Source: Planctomycetota bacterium (GTDB taxonomy: Bacteria; Planctomycetota; Planctomycetia; Pirellulales; UBA1268). Taken from it: a DNA stretch of 64,000 nucleotides. The notes under the pieces are model-generated. The model did not search any database and was not told the origin of the DNA. It worked only from the letters and a program-made list of their open reading frames with translations. The stretch's first letter is position 1. Every line of letters starts with the position of its first letter. The position numbers and the translations under genes were made by a program. Shown here in pieces: positions 38,574-47,595 of this stretch. The stretch covers positions 310,001-374,000 of the forward strand of contig QWOQ01000015.1 of assembly GCA_003669585.1 (NCBI GenBank), in the 5' to 3' direction.

Positions 38574-39926
38574 TCATTCGGAATCGGTTTGCGGTGTTTT
38601 TCCTTGGTAGCTCATGTCGAGAAGGTCCATCGGATGACCTATCCAAAAACGGTCTCGGTTGACAGTTGCTCCTCGCGTAATCTGCAAAAGGCATCCAGCA
38701 TTGGCAGTGAGAACAAGAGAGGCGCCGGTTGATTCAATGGCTGTTAGTTTTCGTGATTGGAGTTGTTGCGACATCTGAGGATGGGTCAGGTTGTATGTGC
38801 CTGCCGCACCGCAGCAGAGATCACCTTCCGGTAGATCGCGAAGAATGAGGCCGGGAATGCTCTGCAGAATACGTCGAGGAGCTTCTCGAATTTTCTGCGC
38901 GTGAGCCAGATGACAGGCATCGTGATAGGTGGCGATCCGATTGATTTCTCCCGTTGGTGGAATGAGTCCGAGAGCGTCGAGAAATTCGTGAACATCTTTT
39001 ACCTTGTTCCCAAGTGCGATTCGCTCAGCTTGTCCCACATCATTCGGCCAATGGTGTGAATAATCCTTGAACATCGCGCCACATCCCGCGACATTCACGA
39101 TCACGGCATCGACATCAGAAAGATTGAAGGCTGCAACGTTGTCGTTCGCGCACTGCAACGCAGGTGCGGAGGCGCCGCCGTGATAATGTATGGCGCCACA
39201 ACAGCTCTGAGTTCTTGGAATGATGACGTCACATCCGTTGCGTTGTAAAACGCGTGCTGTTGCCCAGTGAGTGTGACGAAACATCGCGTCGGCAACGCAT
39301 CCAGTAAACAAAGCCACTGTGGCTCGTCGAGGCCCAATCGCCGGGAGTCTCTCGGGAAGGCGGGGAGTGGCGCGTTTCGCTGGCGGTAACATGGAAAGCA
39401 GACTCTGCATGGTAGCAGGCAGCAGTCGTGTTATTCCCAATGCTTGCGCAAGCCGAAGGACTCCGAGTTGCTGCGCGATCCGAGCTGGCCACAGTGCCGC
39501 TCGAAGCCTTGAGGGATATGGAAAGAGCCAGAAGAGAACCCAACGGTGAAAGAAATCGTGGCCCTTTCCAAATCCCATAGCAGACTGTTGCTCCATGCCA
39601 ATTCGAAATGGCTCAATCAATCGACCATACTGAACACCCGAAGGACAGGCTGTTTCGCACGCACGACAGTCGAGGCAATTATCAAGGTGCTCACGAACTG
39701 TGGGAGATAGTTCGAGTCTTCCATCTGTAACAGATCGCATGATATGAATCCGACCGCGAGGCCCCTCATTTTCATCCCCTGTTTCCAGATACGTTGGACA
39801 ACTCGCGGTACACAGACCGCAGTGCACGCAGTCAAGAAATCGACGATAGTCGATTCCAGCACCTGGATTGGATGTGGCTTGGGTACTCGGAATGTTGATC
39901 GTTGTAAGTGATGGCGTGGTAGGCAT
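38574..39926 (-). CDS. glcF: Glycolate oxidase iron-sulfur subunit
   Basis: 450 residues. Two 4Fe-4S motifs (CVHCGLCTASCPTYLETGDE; CLDCRACETACPSGVQYG) and two CCG domains (SCCGAIHYHGG; YHDACHLAH and LCCGAAGTYN) define the GlcF/HdrD-like electron-transfer subunit. It takes electrons from GlcD/GlcE to the respiratory chain when glycolate is oxidised to glyoxylate. Last gene of the D-E-F operon. Confidence 0.94.
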   Translation of the reverse strand: MPTTPSLTTINIPSTQATSNPGAGIDYRRFLDCVHCGLCTASCPTYLETGDENEGPRGRIHIMRSVTDGRLELSPTVREHLDNCLDCRACETACPSGVQYGRLIEPFRIGMEQQSAMGFGKGHDFFHRWVLFWLFPYPSRLRAALWPARIAQQLGVLRLAQALGITRLLPATMQSLLSMLPPAKRATPRLPERLPAIGPRRATVALFTGCVADAMFRHTHWATARVLQRNGCDVIIPRTQSCCGAIHYHGGASAPALQCANDNVAAFNLSDVDAVIVNVAGCGAMFKDYSHHWPNDVGQAERIALGNKVKDVHEFLDALGLIPPTGEINRIATYHDACHLAHAQKIREAPRRILQSIPGLILRDLPEGDLCCGAAGTYNLTHPQMSQQLQSRKLTAIESTGASLVLTANAGCLLQITRGATVNRDRFWIGHPMDLLDMSYQGKTPQTDSE

Positions 39927-39972
39927 TGGTGATCGAATGAGTCGTAGGAATAAATGAAGATTTCAAAAGGAG

Positions 39973-41226
39973 TTACATCGAACGGTAAAGAAATTTTCCA
40001 GGGTTAAGAATTCCACTGGGATCAAATGCACGCTTGACGCTTTCCATAACGCGGATGGACTCTGGGGATGGACCCCACACTGACGCAAGCGTACGGTCTG
40101 GAGGACCGCCCGACACAATGTGTGCCCAGCCGTTCATCTGTCGCACAAAAGGATGCACGGTGTGTACCAACCAGCCGGCATCGGCCGGAGAGGTATCGTA
40201 CACTGCAAACAGACAACCACTGGCAGCATGAACCTGTATTGAGGGCCGGCTCGATGATGCAAGAACCCCGTCGTTTTCAAATGCTTTGAGCACATCCACG
40301 ACCTTGCTTGGACGAACAGAAATCATCAAAACCATTTCTCCATCGGCCCCAGCCGAACCACCCGCGAGATCCCGCAATGCAGAAGACTCAAGAGAACCGA
40401 TAATTTCCCGAGATTTGAGACCGACCGTATCGAGATGACCTGAAATCGATCGCTGCTGGCCTTCAACATCCTGAAGCGAGCCGCACAAACCGATTACGAT
40501 CGCATGGGGTGCGCCGCGATACTCGACGGGCATCCACTCACGGTTTGTCCAACGCGTGCCGGAAAGAATTTCTAAAACAGCAGGCTGTTGAAGGGCTTGA
40601 ACCATTTTTTCAAGACACATTTCAGCTTGGTCGAGGTGCTCGATTCCAACGGCACAAAGCAGTCGGGTCGATGGAAGGGGCTGAACCTTGAGCGTCAGTT
40701 GCGTGACGATGCCGAGCGTTCCGAGAGACCCTGTCAGAAGTTTACAGAAATCGTACCCGGCGACATTTTTTACGACACGACCACCGGCAGAAAAACGTAT
40801 GCCACGACCATCGATCGCGGAAATCCCAATCACCATATCTCGGATGGTACCGTAGCCACTCTCGAAAGCTCCGGACCAGTCACACGCCACAATGCCGCCG
40901 AGCGTTGCGCGTTCGGGGTGAGGCACATCGAGGGGCAGCCACTGATTCTGTTCAAGAAGGACCTCTGTAAGAGTTTGAAATGGGAGTCCGGCCTCGACAG
41001 TGATCGTCATGTCGCGTGCAGCATAGTCCAGCACTCGCGAAAGACCGGTGGTCACAACGCGGAAGCCAGGAATCTCGCGAAGAAGACCGTAGTCGAGAGA
41101 AGTGGCCCCACCCACGATGCACACGCTTGTGCGTTGGTCTCCTGCGGCACGAACAATTTTCGATACGTCTTCGGATGTTGAGACGATCTCACTGTGTGTG
41201 GTAGTTGATGGAGATTGAACAGTCAT
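39973..41226 (-). CDS. glcE: Glycolate oxidase FAD-binding subunit
   Basis: 417 residues from ATG 41226. A TTG at 41241 is in frame. FAD_binding_4 fold (VCIVGGATSLDYG; VEAGLPFQTLTEVL; HPERATLGGIVACDWSGAF; FSAGGRVVKNVAGYDFCKLL) and the typical C-terminal AFDPSGILNPGKF. It lies between glcD and glcF and matches GlcE, the second FAD-domain subunit of bacterial glycolate oxidase. Gaps to its neighbours are 46 bases or less. Confidence 0.92.
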   Translation of the reverse strand: MTVQSPSTTTHSEIVSTSEDVSKIVRAAGDQRTSVCIVGGATSLDYGLLREIPGFRVVTTGLSRVLDYAARDMTITVEAGLPFQTLTEVLLEQNQWLPLDVPHPERATLGGIVACDWSGAFESGYGTIRDMVIGISAIDGRGIRFSAGGRVVKNVAGYDFCKLLTGSLGTLGIVTQLTLKVQPLPSTRLLCAVGIEHLDQAEMCLEKMVQALQQPAVLEILSGTRWTNREWMPVEYRGAPHAIVIGLCGSLQDVEGQQRSISGHLDTVGLKSREIIGSLESSALRDLAGGSAGADGEMVLMISVRPSKVVDVLKAFENDGVLASSSRPSIQVHAASGCLFAVYDTSPADAGWLVHTVHPFVRQMNGWAHIVSGGPPDRTLASVWGPSPESIRVMESVKRAFDPSGILNPGKFLYRSM

Positions 41227-41270
41227 TCGAAAGAAGACCAACTATTATAAAATGAAACAAGTGAATGAAT

Positions 41271-42707
41271 TTAGAGTCCGCCCCGACGTCTGGGGTGTGA
41301 CTGCGTAATGCCACATCCTGCGAGTGTCGGAAGCATTTTTCCAGCCCCGAGTCGACCGTCGGGATTCACCGCGTTGCGAAATCGTCGCATGACATCAAGA
41401 TCGTCGGCGGAGAACATTCGATCCATAAGCGAAATCTTTTCAACACCGATGCCGTGTTCTCCCGAAACACTGCCGCCACAAGCAAGGCATTCTTCAAGAA
41501 TTTCTTGGCCAACTCGGATGACGCGTTCAATTTGGTCGGGTTCGCGTTCATCGAAAAGAAGGTTGGGATGAATGTTTCCATCTCCAGCATGTGCCACGTT
41601 AACAATCTCAATCCCGCTTCGAGCGCTTAGGTTTGCGATGTATTGAAGAATGTGTGGAAGAGCCGATCTCGGAACAACACCATCTTGCGTGGTGTAGTTG
41701 GGAGCAAGTCTACCAATAGCCGCGCCGGTCAGTTTGCGGCACTTCCAGAGTTTCTGGCGTTCGGCAGAATCGCGAGCGTGCCTCACACCGGTGGCTTTAC
41801 ATTCGGTGGCGAGTTCAACAACGCGTTCCATCTGCTGATTGATCCCATCTTCAATTCCATCTACTTCCACCAATAAAAGAGCCGCGGCATCGAGTGGAAA
41901 TCCAAATGAAAATGCCGCTTCGAGCGCACGAACAATTCCCTGATCCATCAGTTCGAGTGCTGCTGGAATGATTCCAGCACCGATGATCTCGCCAATCGTA
42001 CGGCAGGCTTCGTCAACCGATCCATACTCAATCAGCATTGTTCTCACAGCCTGAGGCAGTCTTGTGAGACGAACCCACACTCTCGTCACAATCGCGAGCG
42101 TTCCTTCGGAGCCAACAATCGCACCTGTCAGATTGAGGCCTGGGGTACGCGATGGTCCTCCGGTGCGAACGATTGATCCGTCAGAAAAAACAACCTCCAC
42201 TCCAAGAACGTGGTTGACGGTCACTCCGTATTTGAGCGTGTGCGGGCCGCCGGAATTCGTGGCAGTATTACCACCGATTGTGCAGGCTCCTTGGCTGGAT
42301 GGATCTGGCGCATAGTGATAGCCAGTGCCTTTGAGACGCTCGTTTAACTTGATGTTTACAACACCGGCCTGCACAACGGCGTAGCGATCTCGAAGATGAA
42401 CTTCTTCAATCGCTGTCATTTTTGTGAGCACGATCAACATGCCACCGCCAACCGGCAGAGTTCCTCCGGCAAGACCCGTTCCAGCACCTCTGGCAACAAT
42501 CGGAATATCGAACGCACAGGCAATTCGAACGACATCGGAAACCTGCTGAGTCGTGGTTGGAAAAACAACGATGTCAGGACAGTGTTTTTCGATGACGTAA
42601 CCGTCACACTCATACGCCATCATGTCACCCCGATCCCAGAGAAGACCATTCGCACCCACAGTTGCGGTGAGTGCATCAAGGAGAGGTCTGGAGAGCGTGG
42701 CAATCAT
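41271..42707 (-). CDS. glcD: Glycolate oxidase subunit GlcD (FAD-linked)
   Basis: 478 residues from ATG 42707 (a TTG at 42740 is in frame). FAD-linked oxidase: VARGAGTGLAGGTLPVGGG, DPSSQGACTIGGNTATNSGG and KYGVTVNHVLG in the FAD domain; C-terminal catalytic domain with VAHAGDGNIHPNLLFD, SGEHGIGVEK and the final NPDGRLGAGKM. Catalyses oxidation of glycolate, or possibly D-lactate, to the 2-oxoacid. With glcE and glcF it forms a full glycolate oxidase. Confidence 0.95.
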   Translation of the reverse strand: MIATLSRPLLDALTATVGANGLLWDRGDMMAYECDGYVIEKHCPDIVVFPTTTQQVSDVVRIACAFDIPIVARGAGTGLAGGTLPVGGGMLIVLTKMTAIEEVHLRDRYAVVQAGVVNIKLNERLKGTGYHYAPDPSSQGACTIGGNTATNSGGPHTLKYGVTVNHVLGVEVVFSDGSIVRTGGPSRTPGLNLTGAIVGSEGTLAIVTRVWVRLTRLPQAVRTMLIEYGSVDEACRTIGEIIGAGIIPAALELMDQGIVRALEAAFSFGFPLDAAALLLVEVDGIEDGINQQMERVVELATECKATGVRHARDSAERQKLWKCRKLTGAAIGRLAPNYTTQDGVVPRSALPHILQYIANLSARSGIEIVNVAHAGDGNIHPNLLFDEREPDQIERVIRVGQEILEECLACGGSVSGEHGIGVEKISLMDRMFSADDLDVMRRFRNAVNPDGRLGAGKMLPTLAGCGITQSHPRRRGGL

Positions 42708-42751
42708 GAGGGGTTTCTGAAGAAGAGGGACGACGAGCAAAAAACAGCAGT

Positions 42752-43249
42752 TTAGTATCGCAGACCATTTCGTCGCAGGTGGACAAGCGACGGTTCTCCC
42801 ACACTGTTCGAGGCATCTACGACCGTCGCAATGAGGATCGAATGGTCACCACAATCCATGGCTGACCGGCTTTGGCATTCGAGCCAGCCGGGGCCACCTA
42901 CAAAAACTGCAGCACCACACGGAGAGCGAGAAACGGTTAGCCCATCAAATGGATTATATCCATCGAGCGCAGGTTTCCCGAATTTTCCGAGAATCGATTT
43001 CTGTGATTCGCCCAAGATGTTTACAACAAAATTCTGCCCAGAGCTTGCGAACGTGAGAAGTTCGCGATGAGTCCCGATCGCAACGCTGATGCAGGGCGGA
43101 TCGAAGCCGGCTTGCATCAGCCAACTCGCAAGCATTCCACGGTCGGTTTCTCCATCTCGCCACGTAAGAACAAAAAGACCGCTTGGAATTTTTCCAAGCA
43201 TGGCGCTGATTGCAGACGACTGAAAAGGAGCAGGAATCTCTGACATCAT
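42752..43249 (-). CDS. Flavin reductase-like domain protein
   Basis: 165 residues from ATG 43249. A TTG at 43303 would add 18 residues. The FMN-binding split-barrel pattern is clear (MLGKIPSGLFVLTWRDG; GMLASWLMQAGFDPPCISVAI; FVVNILGESQ), as in flavin reductases and flavoredoxins. It lies 12-45 bases before glcD and is probably co-transcribed, so it may supply reduced flavin or protect the oxidase, but its partner is not shown by sequence. Confidence 0.8.
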   Translation of the reverse strand: MMSEIPAPFQSSAISAMLGKIPSGLFVLTWRDGETDRGMLASWLMQAGFDPPCISVAIGTHRELLTFASSGQNFVVNILGESQKSILGKFGKPALDGYNPFDGLTVSRSPCGAAVFVGGPGWLECQSRSAMDCGDHSILIATVVDASNSVGEPSLVHLRRNGLRY

Positions 43250-43595
43250 AAAGAGTTGTTCATTGAAAGGAGAGAAAGAGCCAAAAAGCGGGAGACAATC
43301 CAAAGAGGCGAAATGCTTAGTTTAAGAGAGGTGAGTAACTTTCGTGGAGTGTGGTCGACAATCGAGAGAGGTTTGTGAGGTGATTTAGGCAGGCAAGGAA
43401 AGAGAGCAACTCAATACCCTTGCCCCATTTCACATCGTTGATTTTTGGATGCATCTCATTCTGAAATATTCTATCCCAAGAATGCGGTTGTGTGTCACAA
43501 GGAGCCGAATAGTCTGTGGAGTCCGAGGAAAGATCACTAGAGTGCGAACCGAAGATTGATTTTTTCCAGAGAGTCTGTTTCTGCATGCCAAGAGG
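43250..43595. other. Divergent intergenic region, no gene called
   Basis: About 346 bases between the divergent glycolate operon and the DUF1207 gene. A 140-codon open frame on the minus strand (43317-43739) overlaps the DUF1207 start, lacks a ribosome-binding site and resembles nothing, so it is not called. Confidence 0.4.
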
Positions 43596-44870
43596 ATGCG
43601 AGCGTCCACGAGAATCGTGCGATCTACAGTTATGATTCAATCCACAAATACCGATTGGTCGGGATACTTTCGGTTTTTCCGAAGGTTCCCTGATTTGATA
43701 TCGAGAATATTTCAGTGGAAGTGGGTTCCAAGGGGTCAAAGAAATTGTCGGCCAGGGATTCAGCGTCGAACTGTTTTCTGTGAATTTGTGTGCTGCGCGG
43801 CACTTGCATTTGGCTTCTCCATGACTGCGAAAGCGGCGCTCGAAGAATCACTGTTTCTACCCTCCCCCACGTCGGATTTAGGCGATGCTTCGGGGCTATA
43901 CATTCCGGAACAAATTGAATCCGATCAAATTTCAGAATCGATTCACAAACTTCCGTCATTTCATTCCGGCGGCCCTCTTCTCACCGATGTTCCATGCGAG
44001 GAGATGCCAAGTTGCCTCGATGACTGCGTTGTGACTGGCTCAGAATGTTCCGAATGTTTTGATGACATTTGGAGACAGAGGCCATGGTCCTGGCAACTGC
44101 TGCCGGACAATCTGATCTACACCAGCTATCTCGCTGGGCCGAAGGAACCGCGTCTGGCTACCGCTTGGTACGACGATACCGCAACGGATCCATTTAATTC
44201 ATCGATGCAGGATGGCTGGAAGTGGGACATGACGGCTGGAGCGCGCGTGTCGCTCGTTCGCTATGGCTCCAGTCCCGTCCTTCATCCACAGGGATTCGAA
44301 GTGCAGATCGAAGGAGCGGCGTTCGTGAGACTCGATCAGCAGGACGAGACCGATCTGCGATCATCCGACTACCGTTTTGGTGTGCCGCTTGTTTACGGCA
44401 TCGGTCGCTGGCAAACAAAACTGGCCTATTATCACCTGAGCGCCCATCTTGGCGATGAAGCGATGCTGAAATATCCAAGTTTTGTCCGTGTGAATTACCT
44501 GCGGGACGCGATTGTGTGGGGTAATTCCTTCTATCTTTTTGACTGGATGCGAATCTACGGCGAAATGGATTACTCTTTTAATAACAGTGGCGGTTCGAAG
44601 CCTTGGGCGTTTCAGTTTGGAACGGAGTTAATCCAAGCTCGTCCCACGGGCATCCACGGCGCACCCTTCTTTGCAATCAATGGCATGTCACGGCAGGAAC
44701 TCGACTGGGGTGGAAATGTCTGCATGCAAACGGGCTGGGGCTGGCGAGGAAGACGCAGCGAAAAGCTCTTGCGCATCGGATTTGAATATCTCTATGGATC
44801 TGATCCGCAGTATCAGTTTGTAAACTACAAGCAGAACCGCTGTGGCATTGGAATATGGTACGACTTTTGA
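43596..44870 (+). CDS. DUF1207 family protein, probable outer-membrane-associated
   Basis: 424 residues from ATG 43596. ATG 43632 is an alternative. The hydrophobic export segment lies late, at about residues 58-82 (FCEFVCCAALAFGFSMTAKA), preceded by a basic stretch, as often seen in planctomycete secreted proteins. The core matches DUF1207: LLPDNLIYTSYLAGPKEPR, then beta-rich repeats with GFEVQIEGAAFVRLD, YRFGVPLVYGIGRWQTK and GIGIWYDF at the end. The family is exported, beta-rich and of unknown function. Confidence 0.82.
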   Translation: MRASTRIVRSTVMIQSTNTDWSGYFRFFRRFPDLISRIFQWKWVPRGQRNCRPGIQRRTVFCEFVCCAALAFGFSMTAKAALEESLFLPSPTSDLGDASGLYIPEQIESDQISESIHKLPSFHSGGPLLTDVPCEEMPSCLDDCVVTGSECSECFDDIWRQRPWSWQLLPDNLIYTSYLAGPKEPRLATAWYDDTATDPFNSSMQDGWKWDMTAGARVSLVRYGSSPVLHPQGFEVQIEGAAFVRLDQQDETDLRSSDYRFGVPLVYGIGRWQTKLAYYHLSAHLGDEAMLKYPSFVRVNYLRDAIVWGNSFYLFDWMRIYGEMDYSFNNSGGSKPWAFQFGTELIQARPTGIHGAPFFAINGMSRQELDWGGNVCMQTGWGWRGRRSEKLLRIGFEYLYGSDPQYQFVNYKQNRCGIGIWYDF

Positions 44871-44947
44871 AGAATGATTGATGGGCCGACGGTCGTGCAT
44901 GCTCTGATGCGTGTAAGGTGTTGCCGGCAGTGCTTGGGAGCCTGTGC

Positions 44948-45985
44948 GTGCCTCTGCTGACAATTGAAACCACCTGCGACGAAACGGCCGCCGCTATTAT
45001 TTCGAAGGATCGAAGGGTTCTTTCAAGCGTTGTTGCAAGTCAGGATGAACTTCACGCTCGCTGGGGTGGAGTGGTCCCAGAAGTCGCATCAAGAGCTCAT
45101 CTGGAACGAATCATTCCGGTTATTGACGAAGCTCTCGTAAAAGCCGGCATCGCAATTAGTGATCTCGTTGCAGTTGGGGTTGCTGTGTCGCCTGGACTCG
45201 TCGGTTCGCTTTTAGTGGGTGTCTCGGCAGCAAAAGCGATTGCGGCAACACTCAACATTCCCTTGGTTGGCTACGACCACATTGCTGCGCACGTGTATGC
45301 CTGTCGTGTTGCGCACGGCGATGCAATGCAGTGGCCTTGCGTGGCGCTGGTTGTCAGTGGAGGGCATACTTCTCTTTTTCACGCGATCAGTCCGCTCGAG
45401 CTCAATCGTCTTGGAGGCACCATTGACGATGCCGCCGGTGAAGCCTTCGATAAGGCAGCAGCACTTCTTGGTCTGGGATATCCGGGAGGCCCACTCATTG
45501 AAAAAGCCGCAGTGGGTGGTCGAGCAGACGCGTTTCGATTCCCGCGACCACTTTCCAGCGATCGCACGCGACTGGACATGAGTTTTAGCGGACTCAAAAC
45601 TGCGCTGCGATATGTTGTGCGTCCGGTGGGCGTTGATCCGGTGCCGCCACCGCCGACTGGACAAAAAAGAGCGGATCTCGCCGCAAGTTTTCAGGAAGCG
45701 ATCGTCGATTCGATTCTTGCAAAACTTTTCCTAGCAATTCAACATACCGGCGCGCACACGCTGGCTGTGGGAGGGGGCGTTGCGGCGAATAAAAGATTGC
45801 GAGCAGCGATTGAACAATTCGCAATCCAGCAGCGAATCAGAGTGCTTATTCCACCCCCAAGCCTTTGCACAGACAACGCAGCCATGGGGGCTATTGCATG
45901 GGAACGACTGGAACAAGGCAGCGTCGATGGACTCCAATTAGATATTCATCCAGGGACTGATCGGACCAAAGCATATCGCTCATAG
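44948..45985 (+). CDS. tsaD: tRNA N6-adenosine threonylcarbamoyltransferase
   Basis: 345 residues from GTG 44948, which has GGGAG seven bases upstream; this gives the usual start PLLTIETTCDETAAA. Conserved Kae1/TsaD motifs: metal ligands in YDHIAAHVYA, VSGGHTSLF, DDAAGEAFDKAA, and the late VGGGVAANKRLR and CTDNAAMGA. With TsaB, TsaC and TsaE it makes the t6A37 modification in ANN-decoding tRNAs. None of these partners is adjacent. Confidence 0.96.
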   Translation: MPLLTIETTCDETAAAIISKDRRVLSSVVASQDELHARWGGVVPEVASRAHLERIIPVIDEALVKAGIAISDLVAVGVAVSPGLVGSLLVGVSAAKAIAATLNIPLVGYDHIAAHVYACRVAHGDAMQWPCVALVVSGGHTSLFHAISPLELNRLGGTIDDAAGEAFDKAAALLGLGYPGGPLIEKAAVGGRADAFRFPRPLSSDRTRLDMSFSGLKTALRYVVRPVGVDPVPPPPTGQKRADLAASFQEAIVDSILAKLFLAIQHTGAHTLAVGGGVAANKRLRAAIEQFAIQQRIRVLIPPPSLCTDNAAMGAIAWERLEQGSVDGLQLDIHPGTDRTKAYRS

Positions 45986-46083
45986 AGAGCAATTCGAAAA
46001 CTCAATGTTTCACATTGTCCAGCTTGGTTTGAACATTATCGTCGCGCGTGAGTATATTCCATCGGTAATAAAGGACATGAGAA

Positions 46084-47487
46084 ATGAAAAATAAGAATCA
46101 ATTCAATGGAGACTCTGCAATGACAAGCAAAAAAATAGTTTCTCGAACTCAACAACGAATTCACATCAAGACTCTGGCGAGAGCGGCGGCGCTCGTTCTT
46201 ATTATTTCTGGTCATGTGTCCGCCACTGACTGGGGTCAGTGGCGCGGTCCAAATCGTGATGGAGTGTCGACAGAACGTCCGCTGGTTGATCGCTGGCCTG
46301 AGGGAGGACCCACTTTGTTATGGAAGGCTCCCGGGATGGGGATTGGATTTGCCGGAGTGTCGGTTGTTGGAGATCGAATCTATACGATGGGAGATCTTCC
46401 TAACGGACAACAATGTGTTCTTTCGATCGAGACGTCCACAGGCAAGCAAGTATGGGCGACGCCGATCGGTCCTGCGTGGACCGACAACTATAAAGGTCCG
46501 CGGTGTACTCCGACGGTGGATGGAGATGCGGTGTATGTGGTGAGTTCCCATGGATCTATCGCATGTATAAACGCAGTCGATGGAAAGCCTCGTTGGGCTC
46601 GCGATTTTAAAAATGATTTTGGTGGAAAGATGATGTCTGGCTGGGGTTTTAGTGAGTCTCCACTGATCGATGGTGAATTCCTCATCTGTACGCCCGGTGG
46701 CGAACAGGCTCTGCTTGTATGTCTTCAGAAAAAGACCGGCAAGGATGTGTGGCGCACTCCTTCAGAGGCCAACATGGGCACCAAGGGGAAGGATGGGGCG
46801 GGCTACTCGTCGGTGGTTATTTCCAACGCAGTCGGAAGAAAACAGTACGTGCAGTTGATTGGCCGCGGTGTGGTTGGCGTGGATGCCAAAACAGGCAGGC
46901 TCCTCTGGGGCTACAACAAGATCGCGAACGACACGGCGAATATCTCGACTCCGATTGTCAAGGATAATCGCGTTTTTGTTTCGACGGGATACGGCACAGG
47001 AGCCGCTTTGGTTGAACTCTCTCAAGGAGGACCAACCGGCGTCGTTTCAAAAGAAGTCTGGTTTCTCGAGGCGAAGGATCTTCAGAATCATCACGGCGGC
47101 ATGGTTCTGATAGGCGACCATATTTATGGTGGTCATGGAAATAACAACGGTTTCCCAATCTGCATTGAGATGAAGACCGGAACCATTGCCTGGCAAAAAG
47201 AACGTGGTCCGGGAACGGGCTCGGCCGCAGTCATGGCAGCCGACGGAAAACTTTATTTTCGATATGAAAATGGCTTGATGGCACTGATCGGCGCGACTCC
47301 CAACAAGTATGAAGAGTTTGGAACATTCCAGATTCCAGACGTTAGCCAACCAAGTTGGTCACATCCAACGGTGGCGAATGGAAAACTGTTTCTTCGAGAA
47401 CAGGATTCTCTGTATTGTTACGACATCGCTGGAAGTGCAAAAGCAAGTCTACCAACAAAGAAAAATATCCTTGTTGGAGCGAAATAG
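46084..47487 (+). CDS. Exported PQQ-like beta-propeller repeat protein
   Basis: 467 residues. ATG 46084 has AAGGA upstream. ATG 46120, with GGAG eight bases upstream, is equally plausible. Signal peptide ends at about residue 47 (ALVLIISGHVSA). The rest is a PQQ/BamB-type eight-bladed propeller (WGQWRGPNRDGVS; PTLLWKAPGMGIGFAGVSVV; VLSIETSTGKQVWATPIG; NHHGGMVLIGDHIYGGHG). These are frequent in planctomycetes and called outer-membrane assembly-like or alcohol-dehydrogenase-like. Without visible PQQ-site residues the function stays open. Confidence 0.85.
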   Translation: MKNKNQFNGDSAMTSKKIVSRTQQRIHIKTLARAAALVLIISGHVSATDWGQWRGPNRDGVSTERPLVDRWPEGGPTLLWKAPGMGIGFAGVSVVGDRIYTMGDLPNGQQCVLSIETSTGKQVWATPIGPAWTDNYKGPRCTPTVDGDAVYVVSSHGSIACINAVDGKPRWARDFKNDFGGKMMSGWGFSESPLIDGEFLICTPGGEQALLVCLQKKTGKDVWRTPSEANMGTKGKDGAGYSSVVISNAVGRKQYVQLIGRGVVGVDAKTGRLLWGYNKIANDTANISTPIVKDNRVFVSTGYGTGAALVELSQGGPTGVVSKEVWFLEAKDLQNHHGGMVLIGDHIYGGHGNNNGFPICIEMKTGTIAWQKERGPGTGSAAVMAADGKLYFRYENGLMALIGATPNKYEEFGTFQIPDVSQPSWSHPTVANGKLFLREQDSLYCYDIAGSAKASLPTKKNILVGAK

Positions 47488-47595
47488 TTTCTTGATTGTG
47501 ATGCGTCGATCGATACATCTCGATGTAGAAAAAAGCATCGATGCGAAAGCGATTCCAACCAAAGGAATCGACCCTCACGTTCTGGCAAGACAGGC

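Noticed and set aside
43317..43739. 140-codon minus-strand frame upstream of DUF1207
   Set aside because: Overlaps the start of a recognisable protein and has no plausible initiation site or domain.
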